A DNA stretch of 64,000 nt. Source: Ciborinia camelliae (lineage: Eukaryota; Ascomycota; Leotiomycetes; Helotiales; Sclerotiniaceae). This document shows positions 45,775 to 57,744 of this stretch, one piece after another. Both the position numbers and the translations under genes were made by a program. Below the pieces are notes generated by a model, which saw only the letters and a program-made list of their open reading frames with translations, was not told where the DNA came from and did no database searches. Position 1 is the first letter of the stretch, and each line of letters begins with the position of its first letter. The DNA is taken from contig JANPYM010000010.1 of NCBI GenBank assembly GCA_025890175.1, positions 2,354,243 to 2,418,242 of the forward strand. Reading direction: 5' to 3'.

Positions 45775-48200
45775 ATGGAAGGATTCTTTTCGTTTTCTGG
45801 GTATGCGAGACTTTGGGTGCGTGGTGTTTACACGGTGGTATATGCCATAGTTGCCGATTGATGCTTGATCTCGGAGAGGGTATGTTTGGGGGAGATGAAA
45901 AGGGCGTATGGTGAAGGATTCTTTGGAGATGATAAAAGGGTAAATGATGGAACTTGGAGGGGACACTTTGGGGAAGGCAATGGCGTTGAATATGAAGATG
46001 CGGTAGTTGAAGTGGATTAGGAGGGGCGCTGAAAGTTTACCTTTCATTAATTATATGAATATAGAGAGTAATATTCCCCAGTCAATTATCTCGAGAGATC
46101 ATGATTCAAGAAAATGGGTGTAAGTAAAAATATATCACTCTCGACTCTCACTCTCACAAGGGGAAACAGATATGACATTTGTATCACAAGGGAATCCGAA
46201 AGTGTGATCCTATCATTTTGTCTATAAAACTCGATCCTTGATGGCCATGGTGGGGAGATCAAAATTAATCTATACCATCAATATTGTTGAATAAAGGCAG
46301 AAGGCATATAAACCATAGAATAATCCAGAGGACCATATACGGCCTAGGACCTAAAACGGTTTGACTGCGTTACCCCTGAGCATATAAACATTCGTAGAAT
46401 CGATCATTACTCTTAGTTCTTGTTGATATAAAGTAGTTCTACATACACTAGCTCGATACACAATAATATAATCGTTAATAGTTCTTAGTAAATCTATATA
46501 CTATTGGGGAATCAGGTCATATGGTTTCTAGTGACATAATCACTTTTTCTTATTATTATTATTATATAATATATATAACATTCTATAAATCTAGAATCTA
46601 ACAATTGATCTTATTTTACAGTACCCCTTTACTTATATTAGGCGAAACCTTATAAAACGCAATTTTTTCTAAACGCATTCCTCCCCTCTTTAATTTATTT
46701 ATTAAATATATTAATATCATATATTCCTCTAAAATTAATTAATTTAAATAAAATAGCTTTTAAATATTTTAATATATATATACACAACAAAATCGTAAAA
46801 AAAGTTTAGAAGAGTATTAAGTTTATATGAATTGATAAGAATCTCGAAATTTCTTTATTTACGATTTTTTATATTATAAAGTAAAATGTAATATATAATA
46901 AAGGAATATTTTTATTTAAAAAGATTTATAAAAAAGTATATATCGAACGAAACAAACAAATTTTGTTATATTATGTATAATTAAATTTTAAATTTATATA
47001 TAAAAAAATGAAAAGAGTGTATAAATTGAATTGTAATATTATTATTATTAAAAAAATTTTTAAAATGAATAAAATTTTTAATTAAAAAATTAGAAAAAAG
47101 TTTTTATTGATAAAGGTATATACGTTTAAATGATTTGTATAGTATTTAAATATAAAAGGCTTTATAATAAAAAAATAAAATTTAATCTTTTGGTTTAACA
47201 AATGTTTTATAAAAAAAGAGTAAAGAAAATATATTAAATAGGTTTTTCGTTTTTCGATACAAAAATAAAATCGAAATATAATTCAAATATACGGAACAAA
47301 TAAAAATATAAAGGTTATAGTATAAAAAAGCTTTTATAATATTAAAAAAAGTAATCTTTATATTATGAATAAGAATTTTAAAACAAAAAAATATAAATAT
47401 AGTATTAATTTATATATTAAAGTATTCGAAAAAGAAATGGTTTTTATATTCGAAAAATTGAATTTTGGATATCAATTTATATAAAATAATATTTTAATTT
47501 ATTATATATATAAAGTTAGGGTATAGTTTTAAAAACAAAATATTTCATTAATAAAAAATTGATTTTTTTATTTTTTTAATTTTAATTTTATTAAATATAT
47601 ATAATGGTATTTAAAAGTATATATATTTGAAATGTTTTTTGATGTTGTTATTAATAAAAATAAATCGAAATATGTTTAATAAAAGTTAAAGTTTTGTTTA
47701 CAAACAATTTGAAATATATTAAATAATTTATTATTTATTAATTTAAAAGTTAGTATATCGAAAAGAATTGAAACTTGTATTACAACGAATGGCTGACATA
47801 TTAAATATTAAAAAATTAAAAAAAGCTATATATATAAAATTTTCATTTTATTAAAATAAATATTAAGATTTTAATTTTATCAAATTTATATTAATAAATA
47901 ATTAAAGGTTGATTTAATAATTAGAATTGAAAAGGATAATATTGAGAATCGAATCCGGGTGAAATTCGGTTCGCCTAATAGAACTGGTCTAGTACTGTAC
48001 AACTAAGATTATTGAAATTCAAGTTATTTTAATATATTAATATTATCAATATTATTTTAAAATATTGAGATTATTAAAATATTCTTTTTATATTAGTATT
48101 GATAATATTAATTTAAAAAATATTAATTTAAAATATAAATGTTATAAAATATTTTTTATTATTTTAGTATTGTTAATAATATTTCAAAATATTAATATTC
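45775..48200. repeat. transition into AT-rich, RIP-like block
   Basis: 45775-46640 is ordinary intergenic sequence grading into A+T. 46640-48200 is extremely AT-rich with no sustained frame, like the left end of the window. The segment 48090-48205 shares a pattern of TATTGATAATATTA / TTTCAAAATAT blocks with 59427-59517, indicating a dispersed degraded repeat. A short less AT-rich patch at about 47950-48000 has a GAATCGAATCCGGGT motif reminiscent of a T-arm, but no tRNA fold can be built around it. Confidence 0.6.
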
Positions 48201-48998
48201 TTAACATTATTTTAAACTTTAGGACGTCAGAGGAAAGGAGGGGGGTATATGAACCCCCTTCCCCTCAAGATCAATTGTTAGTACGGTATATACGGTATAT
48301 CTAATGTTTCAGGCTCTTGAGTCCGGCTCACGCTTCTATTCCCTATTTGCACTATTCATTTCACACGTAATCCATAACTTTGACAATCAATATACCTCCG
48401 TACTCCCTAGATGCAGATAAAATCAACTCTAAGACTAGACAACTATATAAAAAAGACCCCTTTAGCCTACAGATCATTTGGTCATTTAGCTGTACAAGTA
48501 AGTGATTTTAAAAAGGGATTGGATTTTTGATTTCCAATGCAGCTTTACTCTCCATTCCTCGCTTCGATGTCTGAACGGCTTTTCGAAAGTCTTCTTCGGA
48601 TTCAGTACTCGGATTCAAGACATGAATTACATGACTTATAGGAGAACTTGAAGCCGAATAATTTCGAGAAGGATTATCGCATTGAATTGGTTTGAGAGAA
48701 AAATACTTGTCCAATAACTGGAGACCCAGTGCCTTTATATTCTCAAAGCAATCGGAATCTGGAAAGCTTCATCTTTTTCAAATCAAAGTAGACCAGTCAA
48801 TGAAGTGACATATTGGAAATACTACTATGCCAGGGTGTTCTTAGTTCTATTGTACATATGAAAATCTCCTTGCCATTGGGATATTTTCAGATTTTGTTTC
48901 AGATACTCCTCCCCCTTCCTCCCCCTTCCTCCTTTCTCCTTCCTTCCTCATTTCTTCTTTATTCATTTTTCTCCCCCCTATTTTTCGGATCCACCTTC
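48201..48998. other. intergenic, possible gene fragment
   Basis: Composition is balanced again. On the minus strand 48508-48714 is open (68 codons, LDKYFSLKPIQCDNPSRNYS...) but has no ATG and no recognised domain. It could be the 3' end of a decayed gene. A CCTCCCCCTTCC pyrimidine tract precedes the J-domain gene's 3' end at about 48908-48945. Confidence 0.4.
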
Positions 48999-49910
48999 TT
49001 ACTCCAATTTGTTTCCATAGTCTTCTTCCAATCCATCTCCTTCCTCCTCTAATCCATTGTCTTCCTCCAATTCATCTCCTTCCTCCTCTAATCCATTGTC
49101 TTCCTCCAATCCATCTTCTGCCTTATCAGAGCCATCTTTTAATAACGATTTCACATCTTTGTTTTGAATTCTTCGTCTGGTGCCTAGGACGAATAATCTT
49201 GCCAGCTTGATGAGGAATACAATAAGAAATAAAGAATTAAAATCCTCGGTGCAAACCCCAAATGGTAGTTCAGTGCTGTCCAGTGATGTCCATTGTCGTA
49301 TCTCCGGTTTCTTGTATTTTATTTCCCATGTGAGCTTTTTGCAGTGAGTATCAATCATTTCCAGTGTTTTTTCCTGTATTTTGTTGTTTTGAAAGATTCT
49401 CCAATTCCAAAACCAATCAACAACCTCAGGAATGGGGAAAAAACGATCAAAAACGTGAGCCATGTTCACCATATTGGCCGTTTGCATGAATCTCCAATTT
49501 GTACAATTGCCGCCTGATCCTAATTGTGGATTGTATTTGAATGGCCATGGTTTTCTCCCTTCATAAAGTTGTTGAATTCTCTTCTGTCGTTCTTTTTCCC
49601 AGTACTCTACATGATTGCTCGACAAGATATCAATGTATTCCATATATGTTTCTTGATTCCTGAAGACATCTTTGTCTTGGCCTAGCAAATTATAAAACAA
49701 AGCTGCATTTTGCTTGGAACCCCTTTCATGTTTGTCTGGGTGTAACTCCTTGAGCATCTCGTCATACTTTTTCCTGGCCACCTTAAAACTTGTGCGAAAT
49801 GGATTTAGGTTGATATTGTAAAAAAGAGGTCTGTGATCATCTTGATAACATACAAGCTCAAAAGTTGAGTGATGAATTGTGCTATTCAATCCTTTTGACG
49901 ACATAAACAT
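48999..49910 (-). CDS. divergent J-domain (DnaJ-like) protein with acidic repeat tail
   Basis: Single exon, 303 residues. Residues about 32-75 contain a J-domain-like core: FKVARKKYDEMLKELHPDKH has the invariant HPD tripeptide needed to stimulate Hsp70 ATPase, followed by a helix with LFYNLLGQDKDVF. The N-terminal helix of a classical J domain is divergent. The middle (about 90-220) is rich in tryptophan and basic residues. About 228-246 (NSLFLIVFLIKLARLFVLG) may be a single membrane helix. The tail repeats an acidic unit, GLEEDNGLEEEGDELEE. No Gly/Phe or zinc-finger region, so a type III J protein if functional. It stands alone between AT-rich blocks, and a lineage-restricted or relocated gene is plausible. 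Confidence 0.7.
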   Translation of the reverse strand: MFMSSKGLNSTIHHSTFELVCYQDDHRPLFYNINLNPFRTSFKVARKKYDEMLKELHPDKHERGSKQNAALFYNLLGQDKDVFRNQETYMEYIDILSSNHVEYWEKERQKRIQQLYEGRKPWPFKYNPQLGSGGNCTNWRFMQTANMVNMAHVFDRFFPIPEVVDWFWNWRIFQNNKIQEKTLEMIDTHCKKLTWEIKYKKPEIRQWTSLDSTELPFGVCTEDFNSLFLIVFLIKLARLFVLGTRRRIQNKDVKSLLKDGSDKAEDGLEEDNGLEEEGDELEEDNGLEEEGDGLEEDYGNKLE

Positions 49911-50880
49911 GTTTGCTAGGATGAGATTGAATTGGGAAAGAGGAAAATAAAGTTGGAAAAGGTAATAGTTTGATGTTTGATGGTTGATATTAATCCAGAT
50001 TAATATGGAAATTTTCCAACAAAGAGAAACAAAACCAAAAACGGAAATAAAATGTATAGCATGATATATGTGATGTCTTCATTTCTGAAGCAAAGAAATG
50101 CGAATTTCTTTAAGAGGACCTGGATAAAGAAAACTAAAGAAGATACTTCTTATTAGATGGTCTTAGTTTTAGTTTAAACTTTATATCAGTTCAATACTAT
50201 TAGTTTCATCTCCATTTCATAAAGAAAAAATAATCTAATTTATAATTATGGATTCAATCTTGTATATTCTGATAAAGTCTAGTATCATTTAGTATAGTTT
50301 GGAATCTGGTATCTTCTAATATCAACATAATATAGTTTGGTACAGTCTGGTATGTTTTGGTGTAGTCTGGTATCTGGTATTGTCTTATATAGTCTGATAC
50401 TTTTGGTCTGACTAGAAACTGGGCTTTAATCGTTTTATGCATTTGGATTAAATGAATATTAGTTATGCCGTAACATGGTAACATATCTATCCGATACTTG
50501 ATATTGTGGAGGAAAAGGTAGGTAGAATATCATTTACCCTTCACATATACCAGGAACACACACACTCAGGCAGCATACATGAGAAAATTTGTAGGAAGTA
50601 CAGCCAATAGGGTCAATGTAGATTTGTAAGATCTAAGTCTATCATGTTGGAATGAGTATAGTGTACTCGTTCGCACACGAGACAATTCATCCTGATTATT
50701 TGGATCAGAGAACATTCAGCACTGGTGAAGGCCCTTGGATTCATCATGATGGCAGTGAGTATTAATCACCCGAATATTTCGTCCTTAAATGTTCCATAAG
50801 TAAAGATAATCAGATTGATCCTGGTTGGCTCATATGGGGACAACCTTCTTATGGTTATAGGGGCGATTATAGAAACTAAC
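49911..50880. other. intergenic with degenerate short repeats
   Basis: 50270-50405 is built of imperfect TAGTCTGGTAT / TAGTTTGGTAT units, about ten copies. The rest shows nothing recognisable. It leads into the first subtelomeric tandem array. Confidence 0.5.
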
Positions 50881-50899
50881 TAAGGCCTAGAAATTAATT

Positions 50900-51400
50900 A
50901 GGGCGGTAATGGGTATTTACAGTCCGAAAATCTCGTGCCTCAACTATAGTTTCGTGGATATAATGATAAGTTCTTATTCGAAGGCCTCGGTTGCCTATAG
51001 GGGGGTACCCTTATTATCATGAGAGATGGTGATTGACGACACCTACAAAAGCTTAGAAGTTCATTAAAATGCCAATGGGTATTTATAGTCCGAAGATTTC
51101 GTGCTAAAACCATAGTTGCGTGGATATAATGATAAGTCCTCATGCGAAGGCCTCGTTTGCCTATAGGGGGGCATTGTTATTATCATAAGAGATGGTGATT
51201 GACGACATCTACAAAAGCTTGAAAATTTATTAAAATGCTAATGGGTATTTATAGTCCGAAGATCTCGTGCTAAAATTATAGTTGCGTGGATATATTGATA
51301 AGTCCTCATGCGAAGGCCTCGTTCGCCTATAGGGGGACATCCTCATTATCGTCAGACTGTGATTGATGGCACTGGCGTTGATGCAGTCATTAAACAGCAT
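50900..51400. repeat. tandem array A, three units of 166 bp
   Basis: The phrase AATGGGTATTTA starts at 50908, 51074 and 51240, an exact 166-bp period. Units share GTCCGAAGAT, GCGTGGATAT, GCGAAGGCCTCG and GCCTATAGGGGG. Differences between units are mostly C/T and G/A transitions. No coding capacity. Confidence 0.9.
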
Positions 51401-53700
51401 GGAAATTGACGCGGTAATCAAAACCCATTTCAGCTTAAAGTATCTATACGTCGAGATAATAGGTGGACCCTGGTTTGCCCATGGGTAGATCATCTCAATT
51501 ATAAGGATGGGGAATCATTATTAATAGATCATATTCAACTCTAATAATTCTCATATATTCCTTTTCATTAATATCAATCATCAATCTTTTCTTTTATCTG
51601 TTATTCACAATATAATAGCAGGTGGTTACTTGTAAGGCACTCTTATACCCCCCCAACCCCCTCCAACATTTTTTGAGTTCCCCTGTACATTAAGGTGCCA
51701 AATAACTCACTAGATATAATCTATCTGACCTTTGATTGATTCAATTAGTTTCCTTGATCCTCATTGACATTAATATGTCAGTATGGGGTAGTGATGGTAA
51801 AGGTCGCAGGGCCGTCTCTTATTCTTCTAATTTTCGAGTTACCAAACCAAATCCAACATATTAACGTCCGAATATATTTCCATATGGGAACTGATTGTTG
51901 AAGATAGTTAAATCATTAAGATTTAAGATCTGAAAGCAAAGCATTATTGGGTTACAGTCCTGGCCATTGGACACTCTCAATTTGATCAATTTCTTCTCTT
52001 CTTTTCCCTCTTCATTTGATCTCTGATCTACAAATCTCTAATCTTAGTCTTTCTATTTCAATTCTCATGTCTGGCATCTGGATTTTGGATCAAAGTAAGG
52101 TAAATTGATAAGACTAAAGAATAGAATATTTGATAGCAAAATACTCCAAGTATGGTATCATACGGTCATTTTTCCATGACATATCCGAGTATGAGAAACG
52201 ATTTCAGTATGTGACCATAGATATAATCATTAAAGTAGATCATAACCTTTGTTAAATGATGCCCGAAGCACAAACGTAAGTTACCGCCATGATGCTATTA
52301 CCAACAAGTCAAACATGTAAATTTGATTATTCAAGCAAATTCATTGATGAGAGACCTAAACTCTTCTATATGCAAAAAGTTTGAAGAAAAGGATTTCCTA
52401 GACTTCTTTAGAGTCTTACTCTACTACACATAGGCAGCCTAGCTATCTCAATGCTTCTCAGTGTCATCATAGCATAGTTCGAAAACGAAGAAACTTGAAA
52501 TTTGCGATTACTGAGTGTCTGAAGTATTATCTCGATATTTTAGTGTGCTAGGAGATTCTCAATATATATCATGTACTTTATATGGGTACTTAATTGACTT
52601 ACATCTGTTTGTGTTTCCTGGTAATTGGGCATTTGGTCAACTGAGCACAACTGTCTTATTTGATGATTCAATATTTTTGTTGAGATATCAAAGTTGGTGG
52701 AAGGTTGGCATTCACCCTACCACACTTCTTAATTAATCCATCAACTTGAGATCAAAATGGAAACTGAACATATGGAATGGAAGAATTTAATCGGGTATCC
52801 TGACTATAAATTAATTGACCCATTTCATTCATGTATGGAGAAAGTACAATGCACAAATAACATTACTTTGTTCAATAGTAAGTGCGCCATCCTCATTATC
52901 AGGATAACGGGACATTATTTCGGACCTAGATTTCCGGTAACGAATACATTTCATCTTCTTTACCCTGGATAGTCATTTGGTGGGTTTAATTCCTTTAATG
53001 TATGCAAATATTAGGTTGCTGAAATGTATTGATTTCATTCCCTCCCAAGCCTACCATCTCGATTAATTCTACGACTCGACACTTTATGCACATGTGATTG
53101 CCGGTAATGTATGAGATTATATATTACCTTCCTTGAATAGGCAGTTACTTAATCTAATTCCTTCGGTTTGCTCTGGTAATAAGATGCAGAATGGACTCAA
53201 TTCGACCATTCCCAAATGAATCATCCAAACCACCTTAACAACAGCACATTCATTATATCAGATTGAAACTGCCTGTATTGAATAAAATGCACATTTCATT
53301 TATGGAATAGATAATCAATACCTAGATACATTCAAATCCTTCCGTACGTGGAGTTAATGGGGTGCCTCGATTTGCCTGCCAATCATTGACCGGACTTGGC
53401 ACGATCAAAGGACATCTGCATTATCATCACTTGATACCACATGGAAATGAATGAATTGAGTATCTTCTTCTTTATTTTAGTCTCGGATATAGTCAAAACT
53501 CAAGTTCTCGGGAATTCCGGTGGTTCTGATGCTAGCGGAAGTGGTTTCTAGAGGACAGCGAATCTCCACCCACAAATTATATCTCGACTTGATTGAATAT
53601 TCTAATTGATTCAGATAGCATCTTCTTCTTTTTGATCGAATGATTCATAGCCAACACGTTTGTGCGTTATGATAATGGCAGGAGCTGTTGTAAACTTCTA
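51401..53700. other. subtelomeric DNA, no gene; possible old diverged repeat units
   Basis: No gene supported. Some stretches (for example 53340-53440, with TGGGGTGCCTCGATTTGCCTG) echo array A motifs and could be older, diverged copies of a similar unit. The open stretches at 52515-52736 and 52757-52972 have no recognisable domain. Confidence 0.45.
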
Positions 53701-54345
53701 TACCATCCACCTCGATCATCCACCTCGATCATTGGGGACAATGGCTATTAGCGTCACTCGGTTGAGTAAGATAATAGATTTAATTGTTATGTTCTTAATG
53801 ATGGCCAATTTATTGATACTTAATCGATATACATATAGAAATAATAGCATAAGCTATTCTCTACCTATAAATCATCCACCTCGATCATCGGGGAAAATTC
53901 CTATTTGCGTCACTTGGTTGGATAAGATAATTGATCCAGCTACTATTTTCTTGGTTATGGCCGATTTATTTATTCCTCATCCATATATACGTGAAGATAC
54001 CTTAATCGCGTGAGCTCTTCTCTAGTTATAAACTATCCACCTCAAGTATTAACAACAATCGCTATTATAACTACTTGATTTAATAAGATAATTGATTCAG
54101 CTACTATATTATTTATCGTAGCTAATTTATTCATGCATAACCCTTATATATATAAAAATAATAGCATAAGCTATTCTCTAGTTATAAATCATCCATCTCA
54201 ATTATTAACGAAAATCTCTATTATAACTACTTAATTTAGTAAGATAATTGATTAAACTACTATATTTTTGTACGTGGCCAATTTATTCATACCTAATCGA
54301 TATATACGTGCTGATAGAATGGATATCATCCGTCCTTCTACGCCT
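53700..54345. repeat. tandem array B, four units of about 156-161 bp
   Basis: Unit starts (ATCCACCTC or its variants) at 53718, 53874, 54035 and 54191. The first two units are less AT-rich (GCGTCACTTGGTTGGATAAG). Units three and four read ATAACTACTTGATTTAATAAG at the same place, a one-directional set of G-to-A and C-to-T changes. The 117-codon frame across the first two units is an accident of the repeat, in my view. Confidence 0.88.
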
Positions 54346-54659
54346 ACAGCCCGCCATAATCCCTTGTGGGATCAATAAGCATCAATGAACAATAGGAAGG
54401 CCTGGGAAGCAGAAAGAAGTAGTGATTCCTACTTCAGGAAATCATTACTTTGAGCATAAATCAACTATAAGTCCTGCTAATGACATAGTTGCTAATTCGC
54501 CCATTATCCTGCCCACCTCCCTACTCAGATCCAGCAGAAATTAGCACATAAGATAAAAGTTAATCAAATAGATTGATCGTCCTGACTTTGAATAATGATC
54601 GATTTGATTCTTAATCCATCGTGTATGGCCATAATGATATGGATGCCAATCCATCGATA

Positions 54660-55680
54660 ATTCGCCCATCCTTCCTCCCTAGGAGCGGGATACATTTTAA
54701 CAACATAAAAAAGCCCGATAATGAACAAAGCCTATAATATCTATCCTAAATACTAATTTGTTTGTACTTAAACAATCAAATGTTCTGATAATATGAATCT
54801 GAATCCGCTCATAATCTGCCCATAAGCGGCCTATTCTTCATTCCCAGGAGCGGGATACATTTTAACAACATAAAAAAGCCCGGTAATGAACAAAGCCTAT
54901 AATATCTATTCCAAATACTAATTTGTTTGTACTTAAACAACCAAATGTTCCGATAACATGAATCTGAATCCGCTCATAATCTGTCCATAAGCGGCCCATT
55001 CCTCATTCCCAGGAGCGGGATCTATTATAACCATATATAAAGTCGCGATAATGAGCAAGGTATATAATATCTATCTCATATACCCATTAATTTAAATCTA
55101 AACCATAGAATCGACCTATAATAATATAAATAAGCAACCCGCCTACAGTCTACCTACAAGCCGTCCATTTCTTATTCCCATATGTAGGAAACATTTTTGC
55201 ATATAGAAAGTCGCGGTAAAAAGCAAGGCCTAAAATATCTATATCAAGTACTCATTCATTTAAGTCTAAACAATAGAATGTTCCGATAATGATATAGGTG
55301 AGCAATCCGCCCACAGTCTGCCTATAAGCCGTCAATTCCTTATTCCCAAAAGCAGGCAATTTGTTATATACCTATAAAAAAGGCGCGGTAATGATTATGA
55401 TTTATTATATTTATCTCAATTAGTTATCCATTTGAGTTTAAACAATAGAATAATCGGATAATAATGAAAATTCCAATCCGTTCATAGTCTGCCTACAGGC
55501 TGTTCATTCCTGTTCTCTGGGACCAGGAACCATTATTGGGTCAGAACAAGGGACGAAAATGAACATAACTAATGAGATCTCTATCATTTATTGCACTCTA
55601 ATTTGATCTCTCCTAACGATAATGATATGGATGTCAATCTCCACAGCACAGTTCGCGTGCAATCTGGTTACCCCCCCCCT
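54660..55680. repeat. tandem array C, about six units of 165-170 bp
   Basis: AGGAGCGGGA begins at 54681, 54846 and 55011 (165-bp spacing). Diverged counterparts lie near 55180, 55349 and 55520 (about 169-bp spacing). Units share GAATCCGCTCATAATCTGCC, CATAAGCGGCC, ATAAAAAAGCCCG and AACAAAGCCTATAATATCTA. The first copies are nearly identical and the later ones drift. No coding capacity. Confidence 0.88.
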
Positions 55681-56105
55681 CCCCCTTTCTAAGGACCGGT
55701 AAGGATTGCTACCTTTTATGAAGAGAGTATTAGAGAATAGGAGACAAGATGAGAAGAGAATATAGCATCAAACAATCGAGGGATGATGAAAGATCAGGAA
55801 TGACGGGCTCCTAGAGCAATTGATGTCGAGGGTTCGGATAAAACGATATCGGAGAGAAAACTATTTTGCAAAAGAATCGTTCTTCTATATGTTTTATATC
55901 TCTCACTGGAGATTGTACGTGTATTATTCTGGTCTATTTTAACCAGTATGAGCCTATATGAAACGAGCTTTGCCTCCGGCCCCTCGGTGCCGGGAAAAAC
56001 GATTCGCCTCGCTGCGTTTGTTGAATCATTTTTCAGGGCACCTTAGGACCTACTGCGCAGCTTGTTTGCCGGAGGCTATCAGATACCTAATCTGGTAATA
56101 TTGAA

Positions 56106-56137
56106 GCTATTCGCAAAATTCGCAAAATTCGCAAAAT
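56106..56137. repeat. 9-bp microsatellite (GCAAAATTC)n
   Basis: About four tandem copies of GCAAAATTC directly before the 12-bp array. Confidence 0.85.
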
Positions 56138-56575
56138 TCGCAAAATAATTAATAAAATAATTAATAAAATAATTAATAAAATAATTAATAAAATAATTAA
56201 TAAAATAATTAATAAAATAATTAATAAAATAATTAATAAAATAATTAATAAAATAATTAATAAAATAATTAATAAAATAATTAATAAAATAATTAATAAA
56301 ATAATTAATAAAATAATTAATAAAATAATTAATAAAATAATTAATAAAATAATTAATAAAATAATTAATAAAATAATTAATAAAATAATTAATAAAATAA
56401 TTAATAAAATAATTAATAAAATAATTAATAAAATAATTAATAAAATAATTAATAAAATAATTAATAAAATAATTAATAAAATAATTAATAAAATAATTAT
56501 TAAAATAATTAATAAAATAATTATTAAAATAATTAATAAAATAATTATTAAAATAATTATTAAAATAATTATTAA
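56138..56575. repeat. 12-bp microsatellite (AATAAAATAATT)n, about 36 copies
   Basis: About 430 bp of near-perfect AATAAAATAATT repeats. The last copies (from about 56496) carry A/T substitutions giving ATTATTAAAATA variants, so the right edge is older or less homogenised. Confidence 0.95.
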
Positions 56576-57473
56576 GAATTAATTTTTTTAAAAATAAAAT
56601 ATAATTTTTAATTTTATTATATTTAAAATTTGATTAATTATTAATTATTATTTCTAAAATTTATATAATTTATCTATTTTCTTTAATTTTTTTAATTCTT
56701 TTTTTACTATTTTTTTTAATTATTTTTTTTATATTTTTTTTAATCTTTTCAATTCTTTTTTAATTTGTTTTATTTTTTTATTTTTTTATATTTTTACTTT
56801 TTATTTTTAATTCTTTTAATTTTCTTTTAATTTTTTAATTTATTTTAATTTTTTAAAGTCTTTTAATTATTAATTAATATCTTCAACATTTATATATTTA
56901 TATTCATTTTAAATTTTTTTATTAATTTATTTATTTATTTTTCAATTTTAGTTTTTATTTCTTTTCAATTTTTATTTTTTAATTCTTTTTTATTTTTATC
57001 TTTTTATTCTTTTTAACTTTTTAACTTTTTTTTTAATTTTTTAATTTTTTTAATTTCTTTGAATTATTAATTAATATTTTCGAAATTTATAAATTTATAT
57101 CTATATTTAATCTTTTTTCTTTTTAATTTATTTAATTATTTTTTAATTTTGTTTTTTAGTTCTTTTAATTATTTCTTTTATTAATTTATTTTATTAACTT
57201 TTTTATTAATTTCTTCATTAATTCTTTTATCAATTTTTTATTAATTTTTTTATTTATTTTTTTATTCATTTTTTATTAATTGTTTTTATTAATCTTTTTT
57301 ATTAATTTCTTTATTTATTTTTCTTTTCTTAATTATTTTATTAATACTTTAATTTCGTTTTTTAATTATATTTATCTCTAATCTCTAACATACATATTTT
57401 AAAACACCGAATTAAATTGGAATTCATAGGGCTCTACAAGCTGCGCAGCACGAGCTGCGAGGGAGGTCGTGAA

Positions 57474-57533
57474 GGGCCGTAGCCAATAATAATAGCCTTC
57501 GCCATAGGCTCGGCTATTATTATTGGTCGGCCC
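57474..57533. repeat. strong hairpin in the right GC island
   Basis: CCAATAATAATAGCC (57483-57497) pairs perfectly with GGCTATTATTATTGG (57512-57526) across a 14-nt loop. An outer stem GGGCCG (57474-57479) pairs with CGGCCC (57528-57533). Confidence 0.85.
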
Positions 57534-57744
57534 GAGCGGCCGTACTCAAAGCTCGTTCTTTTATCATTTTTAAAATTTATATAATCTTTTTTATTATAAA
57601 TATATATCCTTTTTAATTCTTTTTTTAATTTTATATTTTTTGAAATTCGTTGTTTTTTTAGTTCATTTTTTAATTTATTTCTTTTAATTCATTTTTTAAA
57701 TTTTTATAATTCATTTTTTTAATTTCTTTTTTTTTTTAATTCTT

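Larger units (their letters stand above)
55962..57557. mobile_element. 1.6-kb inverted module: GC-rich hairpin islands around AT microsatellites
   Basis: AACGAGCTTTG at 55962-55972 is inverted as CAAAGCTCGTT at 57547-57557. CTGCGCAGCTTGT at 56053-56065 is inverted as ACAAGCTGCGCAG at 57436-57448. The nested order makes a large imperfect palindrome. Its left arm is itself a hairpin (GCCTCCGGC at 55972-55980 against GCCGGAGGC at 56068-56076). The core is AT simple sequence and T-rich low-complexity DNA. No protein is encoded. Whether it is a non-autonomous transposon or a structural element is open. Confidence 0.6.

Noticed and set aside
47940..48000. tRNA-like T-arm motif (GAATCGAATCCGGGT)
   Set aside because: No acceptor stem, D-arm or anticodon arm can be formed around it on either strand.
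53660..54013. 117-codon frame with hydrophobic segments
   Set aside because: Lies across two units of tandem array B; openness follows from the repeat and is lost in units 3-4.
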